This document shows positions 50,134 to 60,311 of a stretch of 64,000 nucleotides of DNA, piece after piece; position 1 is the stretch's first letter, and each line of letters begins with the position of its first letter. Both the position numbers and the translations under genes were made by a program. The stretch is from Parietichytrium sp. I65-24A (Eukaryota; Sar; Bigyra; Thraustochytrida; Thraustochytriidae), in assembly GCA_012862575.1 (NCBI GenBank), contig BLSF01000094.1:49197-113196 (forward strand). The letters run 5' to 3'. The notes beneath the pieces were generated by a model. That model ran no database searches, was not told the origin of the DNA, and saw only the letters and a program-made list of their open reading frames with translations.

Positions 50134-52199
50134 CTTGGTTGGTCGGTTTCTTGTTTCCTTTGTCAAGCTTTGCTCTCTCCCGAGTTTGGCTTGAGATCAG
50201 TTTGGGGTTTGCCGACTTCCATCCATCGGAACACACCCATAACATCCCATAACTTACTTTCTCTGTTGCTATTGACTCTCTCTTTTCCGAGTTCCTTCGC
50301 TCACTCTGTCTCTACTGATCTCTTCTAACTCAGGCTCTCTCTTCTCTTTGGCTGATCGTGTGTAAAATGTGTGGCAGTAAGCGGTAAGTGCCATTAGCCT
50401 CCGCGGTATGGTGAAACGTGTGCAGCGTTCGGGAGAACGCCTGTGAGTGGATGTCTGCCTCGGGTGTAACGAGGCAACGCATGAAACCGAAAGGTCCTGC
50501 CAACCCGACACGTGTTGTTCTTGTTCCTCTCACGTTTCATGGGCTGTTCCGTTCGAATGAATTACTATTCTGAATTCTGAACGGAACAGGACTTTTAGAG
50601 CGCAAGAAGCGCAAGTTCAGAACAACTCGCATGGGTCAATACTCACATCACTCTTGTTCACTCGAAATATAAACTGAAGTAGTACTGAAACGATAGGAAA
50701 TTGCTCTAATGAGCAGCTCACGTACAGCGTGTGTAGTGAGACCATTTTTGTTTTTTGATTCGCAGCCACTAGGTCTCCCCAGAGACATGTAAATTGAATG
50801 ACAAGTTTTATCTCAAGTTTCTAAATCTTACGATATTTAAAAATTCAGCGACGCGCGATGGCTTTCTACGACACTCGGGAAAAGCCAGCAGCGTCAAACC
50901 GGCGTCGTACGTCGGCAGACGCGAAGGTAAGGAGGGAGCGTAGCAGAGACTTCTTAAAACATGCGAATCAGCAACAAAATTGTTCGACACCACCTTTTCC
51001 TCTGAGACTCATGCCGTGTTGAAAAGGGAGCGTGGCCGATCACTCGATAACTAATAACCGATTGTCTCTTCAGTATACTTGTTCAGATTCTTGTGAAGCC
51101 AATTATCGTGTCCATTCATTCCATTCCCTCGCTCTCTACGCCAATTGATAACGAGACCGCATGCAAGCTCCTAGCTAGAGTCCATTTCAGAGTTGTGCAT
51201 TCGTAAGCGTGTGCGGTAGGTCACTTTAAGGCTAGGCTAGCTAGCTCCAGCAAGTAGCTGAGGTGTTCATCGAGTAAAAAAAGGTAGCATAAGAGGGGTT
51301 CGTAAGGCGCAAGAAGCGCAAGAAGAGAATGTGGCGGTTCTGCTTACATTCTTTACATTCACCGACTTGAGCAGTACAGACAGCTCTCAGGTTCATAGTC
51401 TCTCTTCATTCCAATTCGTATCGAAGCAATAGCCAGCCTTACAGCCGCGCTGACCTTGCAGATGTGTGCATCGGGTGAAGTTGGACTTCCGGGAATTCCG
51501 GGAGTGCTGCAAAATTTCGGGACTAGTTTAGATTAGCCAAACTTACTAGGACAGGACTTTTCAGCCTTGTAAATTCTAAATTTCTGATGCTGAAAAATTC
51601 TGAATTCTGATTGAATTCGTTCTAGTAAACAGGCGTGCGCGCCACAACCGCAACAGCTTGTGGCAAATTTGTTTACTACAACATGCTGGTTTGAATCGAC
51701 AGAGATCAAGAGAGAAAATTGATTTCAGGGTTACAAGTAAAAACGAGTGGATGAGGGTCCAAACACTAAAACGCAAGGTGTCAAACTGTAAGCTCATTGC
51801 AGGGAGCGTATACCGGTTTTAGCTGCACTCGTTCTGCTCTAATTGTGGCTGTGAGTCCGCCTCAGTGAAGCCACGAAGTGAGAGCGTAAACAAACCCTAT
51901 CGGAAGGTGGGGTGAGTCCGCCTTAGATCGGCGAAAAAACAAGTCTTGAGGACAAGTACTAGTGTGGTGGCATGTGTTCTCAATTACCTAGTAGCTAGCC
52001 TAGTAGCTCTAGGCCTAACCTAAAAGTTCTAGGGCCTGGTATTACGAAGAGCGTTGACTAGGGCTAGTAGCTTCAGCTAGTGTAAGGTGATAGCCGTTGT
52101 TAACGAGCACAGCCTGAGGTTAGTTCAACTGTTCAACTTGAACTTGAAGTGGCGCGGCCGACATGTGCAAGCCCGTGGGCAAATTGTGACATCCATGTC
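50134..52199. other. 5' flank of B2 and gene-poor stretch
   Basis: Similarity to the B1 upstream region fades by about 50215. GCAAGAAGCGCAAG words occur at 50606 and 51309. CTAG-rich DNA lies at 51170-51260 and 51975-52085. A 40-bp dispersed element occupies 52151-52190. No gene supported. Confidence 0.5.
52151..52190 (-). repeat. dispersed 40-bp element, copy 1 (coding-like on -)
   Basis: About 35 of 40 bases match 56826-56866. Read on the minus strand in one frame, both copies encode NLPTGLHMSAAP. Four of the five differences inside that frame are synonymous, which suggests shared descent from a protein-coding sequence. Confidence 0.55.
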
Positions 52200-52493
52200 A
52201 TGGGCATACCTATCAAGGGGAGTAGCCCACAAAGAGTCACTGCATTAATATGCAATCACTTTGGCTGCCATCAATTGACGCCTTTCATGTGGGTGGGTGC
52301 ATGCAACTGTTTGTTTCATACAGGAGATTTACACGATCACGATGCTTTGGCCATCTTTGACGAAGTCAAGAAGTGTTCAGCTCGGGGCCAAAACCTCCAT
52401 GTAGACTATTGGAACCGAGAGTGCATGGGGAATCTCCGCTGTTGCAGGGTCGTACTACTGGGTGCACACCGGAACTCATTCACTCCGAAGTGA
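52200..52493 (+). CDS. possible small Cys/His-rich protein, 97 residues
   Basis: An ATG frame (TCATGGGC) encodes a protein with scattered Cys and His (ICNHFGCH, LFHTGDLHDHDALAIFDE, MGNLRCCRVV). The composition is protein-like, but no family is recognised and the opposite strand at its start carries the dispersed 40-bp element. It could be an exon or a relic. Confidence 0.28.
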   Translation: MGIPIKGSSPQRVTALICNHFGCHQLTPFMWVGACNCLFHTGDLHDHDALAIFDEVKKCSARGQNLHVDYWNRECMGNLRCCRVVLLGAHRNSFTPK

Positions 52494-53448
52494 AGCCGTA
52501 TGGTACCAGGGAAGCGCTGGTGACGGGCTTTTTTAATTTGCTGTTAATTTTAATTTTGGTTTAATTTTTTGAGAATTTGAAAAAGACACAGTCAAGCCAA
52601 AGCAAGCTTGCTCGTTGCATTTGGAGTTCAGGACATTCACAGACATTCACAGGAGTGCAGGGGTGAGCCGGACTCTGGTGTATAGCTCTAATTCTCTCTA
52701 AAGAACTGAGCGTGCAATGTAATGGATGTGCTTTTCTCCATAAACTCAAGACCCTTTCTTTTAGTATGGCCGTGTTGGCCAAAAACATAAATCGCTAGAC
52801 TAGAGATCTCCCGACCGCAAAGCATATAAAACGCTTCGTTCATGATTCTTTGGAGCCTATCGAACGAAAGGAATGCACTGACTAGACCCAACCAAGGAAC
52901 CGAAGAACCGAAGAACCGAAGAACCAAAGACAAAGAACCGAGCTTCATTCCACAACGCACAAAAACCAATGGCATTCGGTGGCAAGTGTCGCGCAGGAGA
53001 TGCAAACCTCGAATATGCCACGGCCAGAGAAAAACAATAACAATCCACGGTGAAATTTGCAGGAGCGCGACATCAGTTGAACTCATAATAGCTCTTTGTT
53101 GCGCGTTTTGCAGATTCAAAAGCAAAGTCAAAGTGAACGCAAGATGTTAATACAATACAGACCCCCATGCGTTTCTTTCCTTTGTTTGACAAACTTCTTC
53201 CTATGAGTGAATCAGAACACACCAACAGAGAGCCGGGCTTTGGCTCTGACTCTCACTTTGATATGGGCTCGCTGAGCGGGAGCGCGAGAGATTCAGCGAA
53301 GAGCACGACGAGAGCTAGTGAAGTGGGAATGGTGAACGAAGAGCCAAGAGACTCGTTCGATGATCTTTAGGCTAGCGGCGGAGAGGATCTTGCAGCTATA
53401 GCTGTCTGCTCGGACTGGGCTACTATCCTGCTGCAATTGCCCGTGTAG
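52494..53448. other. intergenic stretch
   Basis: No gene supported. It includes three GAACCGAAG units at 52897-52925. A 67-codon ATG frame at 53167-53370 is Ser/acid-rich and without recognisable features. Confidence 0.45.
52897..52925 (+). repeat. 9-bp tandem repeat GAACCGAAG, about 3 copies
   Basis: This is the same unit as in the degenerate array at 17791-17828. Confidence 0.8.
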
Positions 53449-53889
53449 GTGAAGGAAAAGAACACACGAGGAGCTGCAATGTTGGAAGTGTTGGTGAGGC
53501 AGATGGAAGTGGTGACGTCCTCGCCGGGTTCAGCCGAAAAAGAAGAGGCAGAAGATTTCTCACTTTCCTCCATCCACTTGGAAGCTCTTGTTGAAAATGT
53601 TTTCACTCTACAGCCATTCCGAGCGAGCGAGAAGGGCATCGAGCTCCGGCCATAGCGCGCTCTCGAATGCCTCATCGAGCCAAATATTGCTGAGAGAGTG
53701 GGCAATGAAGAAGTGCTCTCCAGCAGTTCGCGGAGGAGTATGGAGCAACAAAGTGCTCGGAGGATTTTGTTGAATTGCAACGCTGTCAGTCCAGATGTGG
53801 AGGATGTCGAGAGCGTCACACTCCTGAGGACAGAACTATTCCGCTGTGCGCACACGGAGCAGCGGACGAGTCAGAGCCTGGGTTCATGA
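53449..53889 (+). pseudogene. possible histidine-kinase relic with in-frame TAG
   Basis: One continuous frame of about 147 codons is interrupted only by TAG at 53653. Before the stop it reads FSLSSIHLEALVENV...RASEKGIEL, close to the segment between the HisKA and HATPase domains of sensor kinases (F-x-L-x-x-L-V-x-x-V...KGIEL). After the stop SARRILLNCNAVS resembles the HATPase N-box (R-x-x-I-L-x-N-x-x-N-A-V). A plausible acceptor (CCGTGTAG) precedes 53449. No catalytic His or G-boxes were found, so any kinase here is dead or incomplete. Confidence 0.3.
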
Positions 53890-54278
53890 AGCGCATCGTA
53901 GACCTTGCTATGGAGAGGCTCTCTCACTGGCGGTACTTGACGCTGGCGCGACGTTTCGAATCACTGTTGCGGGAGTGGGGTGGGAGATTGATAAAAAGTC
54001 GGGAGGGGAAGAAGGACCATGATAGCAGTCCACCACATTTGGCGCTACAGACGACCCTGGCGCGCTGCGTAAAACTTTAGTTATCATTCAATAGAAAAAA
54101 CACCTTCAAGATATGCAACTGACTGTGAATTCTGAAGTAGGAAGACTCGTGTTAAAGCCTTGGCCGTGGCCGCATTAGAAGGTTGCTATCTTTTCCAAAA
54201 GCTAATCAATCATACCAAGGTGTCATTTTGCTTTTTATTTGCGGTTCAGAACAGAGTCTCGTACTTTTGCTACTTTGC
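53890..54278. other. intergenic stretch downstream of B3
   Basis: No gene seen. A minus-strand TTTATT at about 54235 would give an AATAAA signal roughly 40 bases after the B3 stop. Confidence 0.45.
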
Positions 54279-55259
54279 TCAGTAAATCTTCTTATAGCAT
54301 GAAACGCCCGCCCATCCGCCGGATGGATCTGCTTGGGTCAGTGGCGCAACGCCACCTGTTCCTAGGCCTCCTGCAGATTGTTCAGTGCCAGGAATAGAGG
54401 GGTCAGAGGAAGAGTCGTAGTAGCATATGCATCTTCCGGTCGGGTTGGTGCCGAAACCAACGGCCTTGCCCGGGCATCTGGCGGAACACGTGTCTGGGGT
54501 GAAAGGAAAGTTGTTGTTATAATCCTCGGCATCATAGCGATCCCATCCGAAAATACGACCCTCTGCATCTGTGCACTGGCCTTGGCCAATGTACACGTAG
54601 TTCATTCTGTAACAGGTCAGATCTGACTCCAACACGGATGTGTCGAGCGAGCCATCACCAAGAGATTCGTATCCCACAAAGTCGCTGGGCTTTGCCGTAT
54701 CGTACAAGCATGCGCAAGTTCCAATGTTTGTTGCGCTAGGGGCGCGGTGGTTGAACGCGATTGCTGCTCCGTTATTGAGACTAGAATCGCTGCACATGGT
54801 ATAGCACTCGCTCGCTGTAATGTCTACGTTCCGAAACTCTTTTTTGGAGTACTTGTTTCCCGAGGTATCCTGGCACTCCCCGCTACCAATGAAGCGGTAC
54901 GGCTCTCCAAATTGATAGCAATACATTCCGTACGTTGGAGAAAAGGGCGTACCCATAGGGCCTTTCCCGGCTTTTCCCCAGCCGTCGAAGGGACTTGGCT
55001 TGTACTCGTTATACTGGCAAGTGCAGATGTGGTTCAGGTTGCGGTACTCCATCCCGATCGCCATGCCATCATTCAGCGGGCCCGTGCAGCGAGAGTAGCA
55101 GTCATCTGCAGACGTGATCTCAGGGTCGTCGTTGAACTGCTTTCTCGAGAAGATCTCTCCGTCAACATCCGCGCACCGGCCAGACCCAAGATTGACGTAA
55201 GCTGCCTGGCTCTCGGCGATCCCGGCAGCGACCACCGCAAGCAGTACCTGGGCCTTCAT
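54279..55259 (-). CDS. family B secreted Cys-rich repeat protein B3
   Basis: This 326-residue diverged paralogue of B1/B2 has signal peptide MKAQVLLAVVAAGIAESQA. Three repeats open GSGRCAD, GSGECQD and GQGQCTD, with CTCQYN, CACLYD and CICYYD pairs. The SPFDGWGK and SPTYG words are shared with B1/B2 in repeat 1, and the C-terminus SCYKK is common to all three. The conserved cysteine spacing with low overall identity shows an older duplication than that of B1 and B2. Likely secreted or on the cell surface; ligand unknown. The ATG is directly followed by the signal peptide. Confidence 0.83.
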   Translation of the reverse strand: MKAQVLLAVVAAGIAESQAAYVNLGSGRCADVDGEIFSRKQFNDDPEITSADDCYSRCTGPLNDGMAIGMEYRNLNHICTCQYNEYKPSPFDGWGKAGKGPMGTPFSPTYGMYCYQFGEPYRFIGSGECQDTSGNKYSKKEFRNVDITASECYTMCSDSSLNNGAAIAFNHRAPSATNIGTCACLYDTAKPSDFVGYESLGDGSLDTSVLESDLTCYRMNYVYIGQGQCTDAEGRIFGWDRYDAEDYNNNFPFTPDTCSARCPGKAVGFGTNPTGRCICYYDSSSDPSIPGTEQSAGGLGTGGVAPLTQADPSGGWAGVSCYKKIY

Positions 55260-56808
55260 CTTTGCAATCTATCTCAAGCAGCGCTGCCACCCACTCTTTG
55301 CCCAAATCCGTAGCTCGTGCAGGGACCCGTGCGTTTGGGGACTGCGGCGTTCCACCACAAAGCTCTCACTTTTGAGGTGTCTTGCATCTCTTTTCCTCTG
55401 GTCACTCATACGCCAACCTCTACAACCACTCACTACTCCTCTTCGCGCCGCTAGCTCGTTCCATAGGCACGCCTTACCTCCGCGTATAATCGAGCAGTAG
55501 CCTCCGCCTTGCTTCTTAGTTGGGCTCACCGCGGCGACTCACAGTCAATCGTCGAAATTGTGCACACTTTTTCTACGAGCTGACGAGCTCTTACGCGGCC
55601 GACTAAAGGAACTCTATGGGTGCAGCGCGAAGAGAGCGTGGAGACGAAAAATGTGAGCACTGTTCATCTGTGAAAGAAGGACTAGTTGGTGGACTTGCAC
55701 AGATCAAAGTGACAGTGCGAGCCTCTGAGAGCTGAACGCGAAAGCTATCACGTCTCTGTAATCTGTGTGATGTCTCTGGCGCAGCGTCGGTGCCTCTCAC
55801 CAAGTGCACAATCTTTGCTCCTGGCAGCATGTAGGTTTTGGATTTAACATTGCTCGTACCGCGACTAGCTGAAGCAGACCGACCACGAGGGCAAATACAC
55901 AATTCACAACTCACAATTTGCAATACACAATTCGGCGAGTGACGAACGGGAGAGGGCCAAGAGCTGCAAATTCCCGCCAAAATCAACTTGCTCACTCATT
56001 GCCAGTACAAGTACTCGTACCCGGCTAGACTACAAGCAATCTGACAGCCACACACAGGTCACTCACTCATTAATCGCTGGCCACTCAGACTTAATGTGCC
56101 GCACCCGTGCTGCTCATCCACTTTTTTCTGTATTGTTTTTGGACGACCAAAAGTCCAAGCATGTCGTCGATCCGAAGTTGACCAACTCGCTCCACTCTCT
56201 CGTATACATTACATAAGTTGCTTTTGGCTCTTATAAAAGTTATCCGTTCTTTTCTTGTTTCCTTTTGTTGGCAGAACAATCATTCATTGAACAATGACGT
56301 GTGTATGCATTACTCAACTAACCCACAGCAAATCTAAACTCTAAGATTCAAGGTAGGCGATGGATTACACTTGCCGTATGTGTGGCCCTACTCGAGAGCA
56401 TATGTAGATCGGTCTCTTTACAGGAAAAAATTTTCAGTGAGTTTTTTCAGAACGATGATGGTTTAAATCTGGCAAGTACCTCCGAGTTTACTCGCATTCT
56501 CTCACATTTATTGCACATTTATTGGCGCCTGTGGTATCCTGCGGCGCGAGACAAACTTGGTGTTCAAGTATTGGTACCATAAGTGGAAAATAGTTGGCTG
56601 AAAAGTTCCGTTGTGGCACCGGGTCACTGTGGCACTGGCACTAGCTAGCATAGTATTCTACGTCGACTACTAGAGAGAGAGTATGCACTCAAGCGCTACG
56701 AGATGTGGAGACTGTGGAGCAAGCCATCAATCGCTGGCGCGGAGCATCAGTTGTAATTTGAAAATTTGATTAAAAATTTATCTATAGAGAGACTGATCTA
56801 CGAGCCCT
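55260..56808. other. intergenic stretch
   Basis: No gene supported. It holds ACAATTCAC/ACAATTTGC words near 55900-55935 and several CAGTACAAGTACTC words near 56000. Confidence 0.5.
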
Positions 56809-57013
56809 TCAAACAAGCACAAGGGGCGCAGCCGACATGTGCAAGCCCGTAGGCAAGTTGTAATCGAGCAGAAGAAGGTTGCCATGCGGGTGACGTGATG
56901 GATCGAGACCTGATGTCGATTGCGGATCTGCTTCGAAACCGTTTGTCAAAATGAAGACCCAGCGCCGACTGGGCTCGCGTCGAATATCGCACAATTTGCA
57001 AGTTGGGCACAGC
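56809..57013 (-). pseudogene. terminal-exon-like relic containing the dispersed element
   Basis: On the minus strand an acceptor-like TTTTTTCAG (at about 57014) is followed by about 67 codons. They include CPTCKLC, SRRWVFILTNGFEADP, HGNLLLLDYNLPTGLHMSAA and the stop TGA at 56809. The composition is protein-like, and the last part is shared with the relic at 52151-52190. No upstream exon was found. Family unknown. Confidence 0.33.
56826..56866 (-). repeat. dispersed 40-bp element, copy 2
   Basis: Partner of 52151-52190. It lies at the end of a longer coding-like frame, so this copy is probably nearer the ancestral state. Confidence 0.55.
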
Positions 57014-57113
57014 TGAAAAAATGTTCTCAAGAGCTACGCGAGCAAGGAAAAACTTCAAGCGTCTCATCTCTCATGTGGCCGAGTACTCAGAAGGCAGAAC
57101 GCTCTCTCTGTCC

Positions 57114-57174
57114 GAGGCGTAGCCTATTTAGCATAGTATCAGCTTATGAGGCGTAGCCTATTTAGCATAGTATC
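57114..57174 (+). repeat. 27-bp direct repeat, 2 copies, 7-bp spacer
   Basis: GAGGCGTAGCCTATTTAGCA plus TAGTATC occurs at 57114-57140 and again, without change, at 57148-57174. Confidence 0.9.
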
Positions 57175-57369
57175 GTAGGAGTAGAGCGCACTTATGACTT
57201 AGTTTTGGGTACTTGGTGGGTACCGGTACGTTTTAATACGCAGCTTCATGGGTCGGCCTGGTTGTCATCGAAGCGCAATCTCCGAGCTGAGACGCCAAAG
57301 AAGAAAATATATGTAAGCGCCGGACGAAAGAATCTTCATGAGATTGAAAATGAACAGTCTTAAGAGAGC

Positions 57370-57429
57370 ATTTCAGAGATGCGGGAAACCATTTCAGAGA
57401 TGCGGGAAACCATTCAGAGATGCGAGAAA
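57370..57429 (+). repeat. 20-21 bp tandem repeat, 3 copies
   Basis: Two copies of ATTTCAGAGATGCGGGAAACC and a third diverged copy (ATTCAGAGATGCGAGAAAGG). Confidence 0.85.
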
Positions 57430-58072
57430 GGTTGATAAGCGAGACCGTAGACGACGTCCTCTTTCAAGTGCCTGCGATCAGAGACAGACTGGTTCTGTTC
57501 GAGAGAGAAAGTCGAGAGTACTGGCGCCGTTTCGGTGTTGGCCATGAAAGCAATTTTGACTTCGACAACCCAGAGGTCCGGATGTGGCGTAACACCGATG
57601 GCGCCTAGGCGCCGCATATGACACCTATCGCCACGTCGAGCGAATAGAACACGCTCGATCTCTACAGGGTGCAGTCCAGCGCTGCACTTCTACCGTTTCA
57701 GCCCGCTTGGAAGTATTAGTCTCTCGAGAGAAGCCAGAACGGGCTCTAGACGGTCAAGTGAACTCGTGCAGCTGTAGTAATCAGGTGTCTTCCGTCGACA
57801 AGAGACCGAAGAGACCGAGCCGTCGTGCTATTTAGCTATTCATGCGATCAAGAACTCAAACATTTTTTTGTTGTTAATTTTGATAAAACTCTGATTCTTT
57901 TTCTTGATGAGAGGCTGCGCAATTTCTTCTCGGTACTTTTTGAAAATTTAAAGACGGGGCAGGGTGGGAGCGGTTCGTGGAATGGAGCTGCTATCGAGCC
58001 CTGCCCGCGCCCCTCCCCCCCCTCTTACCCTTCGATCTTCGAGACACGTATTTACGTTATGATCAGCCTGAG

Positions 58073-58843
58073 CTAGAATCCCATGGACAGAAAAAGAGCG
58101 ACAACTGGCGCGATGTAAGAGGCAAATGGAACATTGACTCGATGGGCTGAACTCCCTTGTAGTCTATTTACTGATAGTGCCATGAGCTCATGCAAAGTGA
58201 AAGTAATGAGCACATATGAATCATATTCAACCAAGCACCTGCTTGGACCGGCAACTGGTTCTCCCTCACAATTTGAACTGTCATATAAACTCAAATCCCC
58301 TTGTCCATGCTTAAAACCCCCACCCCAATTGTTACAATCCATGTCAAAAAAATATGGATCAAAGCTAGCCGGCATCTTTCTCATTGCTTCCGATACCCCT
58401 ATAATGTCAGATACATCTGAAGATTGGCAAAAGGATGGCAGGGATACATTTTCCTTGAGGCGCCCAAGATACGCATCGACCGCCATCACAATACTCTCAG
58501 ATTCGAAGTTGACAACAGAGACGTTCTCACCGTAACGATCACGACGAATTTTTCGGATCGAATAATTCCTGAGCTGTTCCAAGATTTCATCGTCCTTGCA
58601 TTCTGGCTCATCATAAAACTCTCTCTTGAGAGCAATAGAAGTTTGATTCTCTTCCACAATTTGATACTCTGCAAATCTGCCGAACACTGGATGAAAATGG
58701 CAAACGTTCAAGGGATAGTAAAATCGAATTGACTCCTCGTAATCAAATACCTCTCGTTTCATCACTTGAATGGGTACTCCATTCGTCACAGTCAGTGAGA
58801 GAAGGCTCGCTAGAGCAAGAAAGATACGCGCTGCTGCTCTCAT
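58073..58843 (-). CDS. secreted, probably GPI-anchored glycoprotein, unknown family
   Basis: This 256-residue protein begins with a signal peptide (MRAAARIFLALASLLSLTVT) and ends with a hydrophobic tail without following charges (FASYIAPVVALFLSMGF) preceded by small polar residues (GSSAH). That is the usual pattern of a GPI-anchor signal. Several N-glycosylation sequons are present (NQT, NYS, NVS twice), along with about six cysteines in the mature part (including NVCHF, FCQSS and DCNNWGGG). Single exon with ATG at 58843. No family recognised; a cell-surface protein is the safest reading. An N (assembly gap) lies 50 bases upstream. Confidence 0.7.
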   Translation of the reverse strand: MRAAARIFLALASLLSLTVTNGVPIQVMKREVFDYEESIRFYYPLNVCHFHPVFGRFAEYQIVEENQTSIALKREFYDEPECKDDEILEQLRNYSIRKIRRDRYGENVSVVNFESESIVMAVDAYLGRLKENVSLPSFCQSSDVSDIIGVSEAMRKMPASFDPYFFDMDCNNWGGGFKHGQGDLSLYDSSNCEGEPVAGPSRCLVEYDSYVLITFTLHELMALSVNRLQGSSAHRVNVPFASYIAPVVALFLSMGF

Positions 58844-59606
58844 CTTCTTTGCCGTTTTCTCCGTTGGGGGTCTGCTCGACCAAACTTTTTAANGACACTT
58901 GAGCCCCATTGAAGCTGCGCGCATTTGCGAAGCTCTCCCGTCGCCGTCGTCTGTACTGACATTTTTATTGCTTGCTGCTTGTGTGTTAATTGAGCCTTTT
59001 CGGGAATTGGTGTTTGAGATCAGAAAGTTGTACTGGCATCTAGCAATTCTTCCGAAGCTCTTCCACTCAGATGCTGATTGCTGGTGGCACTTTGTTTGCA
59101 TTTCTGTCCCAGTTTTATTTGCTGTCCATCACCTTTACTGATCCTGTCTTTCAAGCTGCTCTTGAGATGACTTAAGTAACGTGAATTGAAGGGTTGATTG
59201 GAAAGTTATGGATGTTCTTGTTCGCTCGCGCGTCTTGCTTGCTTTGTCCTGTTTCGGGTCTGCTGCAGCTCTGTGGCTGATCAGGTCTGTCTGTTGTTCT
59301 TCAACGGACTTGATAAGTTCCGTCAGTCTTTATGTCTTCGTCAACGGAACGCGGAGTGACATGGAAATCCGCGTTGTTCGTGAATTCATGAATAGTTCAA
59401 TGGTACTTCACAAATGTGCGCTTTTTTGAAAAAGGAATGGGCATCGAGGGCATAGGGCATGGTCCGGTTGCGGCAACAATCCCCTACTAGGCCTAGGCTT
59501 TGGCCGCATAGTGGCCGCACAGTACTCGAGTACACTGATTTTCACCGTAGGGCACCAGTCGGGCCGGGGTGAAAAGAAAGCAAGTGAAGAGCTAGCTAGC
59601 TAGCTA
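58844..59606. other. spacer with N and a small signal-peptide-like frame
   Basis: An N lies at 58893. An ATG frame at 59208-59429 (73 residues) starts with a hydrophobic segment (VLLALSCFGSAAALWLI) and has two NxS/T sequons. It may be a small secreted protein or a truncated copy of a surface gene, but support is weak. Confidence 0.35.
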
Positions 59607-59609
59607 GAG

Positions 59610-60160
59610 TCAATTGATAAAGTTGAGTATCTCGGAGCCCTCGTAAATTCCGACAGCTTGCGGAGGTTCGCTCGACAGCACCGCTTCGATGCCGCAGTTT
59701 TCCATGACCTTGCCAAGCAAGCTAATTTGGAATGAGCGGAAGCAGTTCGGCAGAATAAAGTCGAGCTTAGGCATGAACCACTGAGCAAAGCCTGGTGTGT
59801 TTGTGTTACCTGTAAGGGTCGCGGGGCGAACGAGAGATACATTTTGAAATCCCATGTTCGAAACGTTTTCTTCTAAATTCTTCTACATTTGCCTTTCAGA
59901 TGCAGGTGCAATCAGCCTCCAGCTGCAGTTTCAGTGAATCTGGAAGATGTCAAGTTCACGCCCGCCCCAGCAGAAGTTAGAAGCGAGACATTTCGTGACC
60001 CACCGAGCTTCACCGCTGCGCAAACTCCGTGGGCAAGGTTACATCTGCCAGCTCGAGCTCTTCCTTGCTCGTCTTGCTAGGTGCGCCAACACCCATCGTG
60101 ATGTAGACTACATCGCACACACACTGAATGAAAGTACGTCTCCATTCTCCATTACACACA
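59610..60160 (-). pseudogene. atypical SDR (HTATIP2/FMP52-like) pseudogene
   Basis: Minus-strand segments in three frames reproduce, in order, an NAD(P)-binding atypical short-chain dehydrogenase. They are CDVVYITMGVGAPS with DVTLPTEFAQ, then VKLGGSRNVSLLTSAGA, then LKGK, and GFQNVSLVRPATLTG to a stop at 59610. Lesions seen: a 1-nt deletion near 60015-60020, an in-frame TGA at 59912-59914, and a roughly 10-bp duplication (TAGAAGAATT-like) with frame change near 59868-59887. The N-terminal Rossmann GxxGxxG part is missing upstream, where a GA microsatellite and the divergent small gene start. No GT-AG pair repairs these breaks. This is a truncated, multiply disabled copy. Confidence 0.72.
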
Positions 60161-60199
60161 GAAACACGGAGAACGAGACAAGGCAAGACGAGAGCGGTC

Positions 60200-60228
60200 A
60201 CAGTGGAGAGAGAGAGAGAGAGAGAGAC
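60200..60228 (+). repeat. GA microsatellite
   Basis: About 12 GA units lie between the SDR pseudogene and the small + strand gene. Confidence 0.85.
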
Positions 60229-60311
60229 GCTTTGCTGCCAGCATCAAATCGCGCGCAGGGGAGAGCTCAGGACACACACAAGCACACAGGCACGCAAGCA
60301 AGCAAGCACTC

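Larger units (their letters stand above)
57014..58072. other. intergenic stretch with direct repeats
   Basis: It contains the perfect 27-bp direct repeat (57114-57174) and three copies of a 20-21 bp unit (57370-57429). An ATG frame at 57420-57608 (62 residues, containing ERESREYWRRFGVGHESN) looks coding-like but is unassigned. The 3' part has AAACTCTGATTCTTTTT-type T-rich DNA. Confidence 0.45.

Noticed and set aside
57114-57429. CRISPR-like array
   Set aside because: Only two 27-bp copies with a 7-bp spacer and a separate 21-bp tandem array without spacers; the DNA is eukaryotic.
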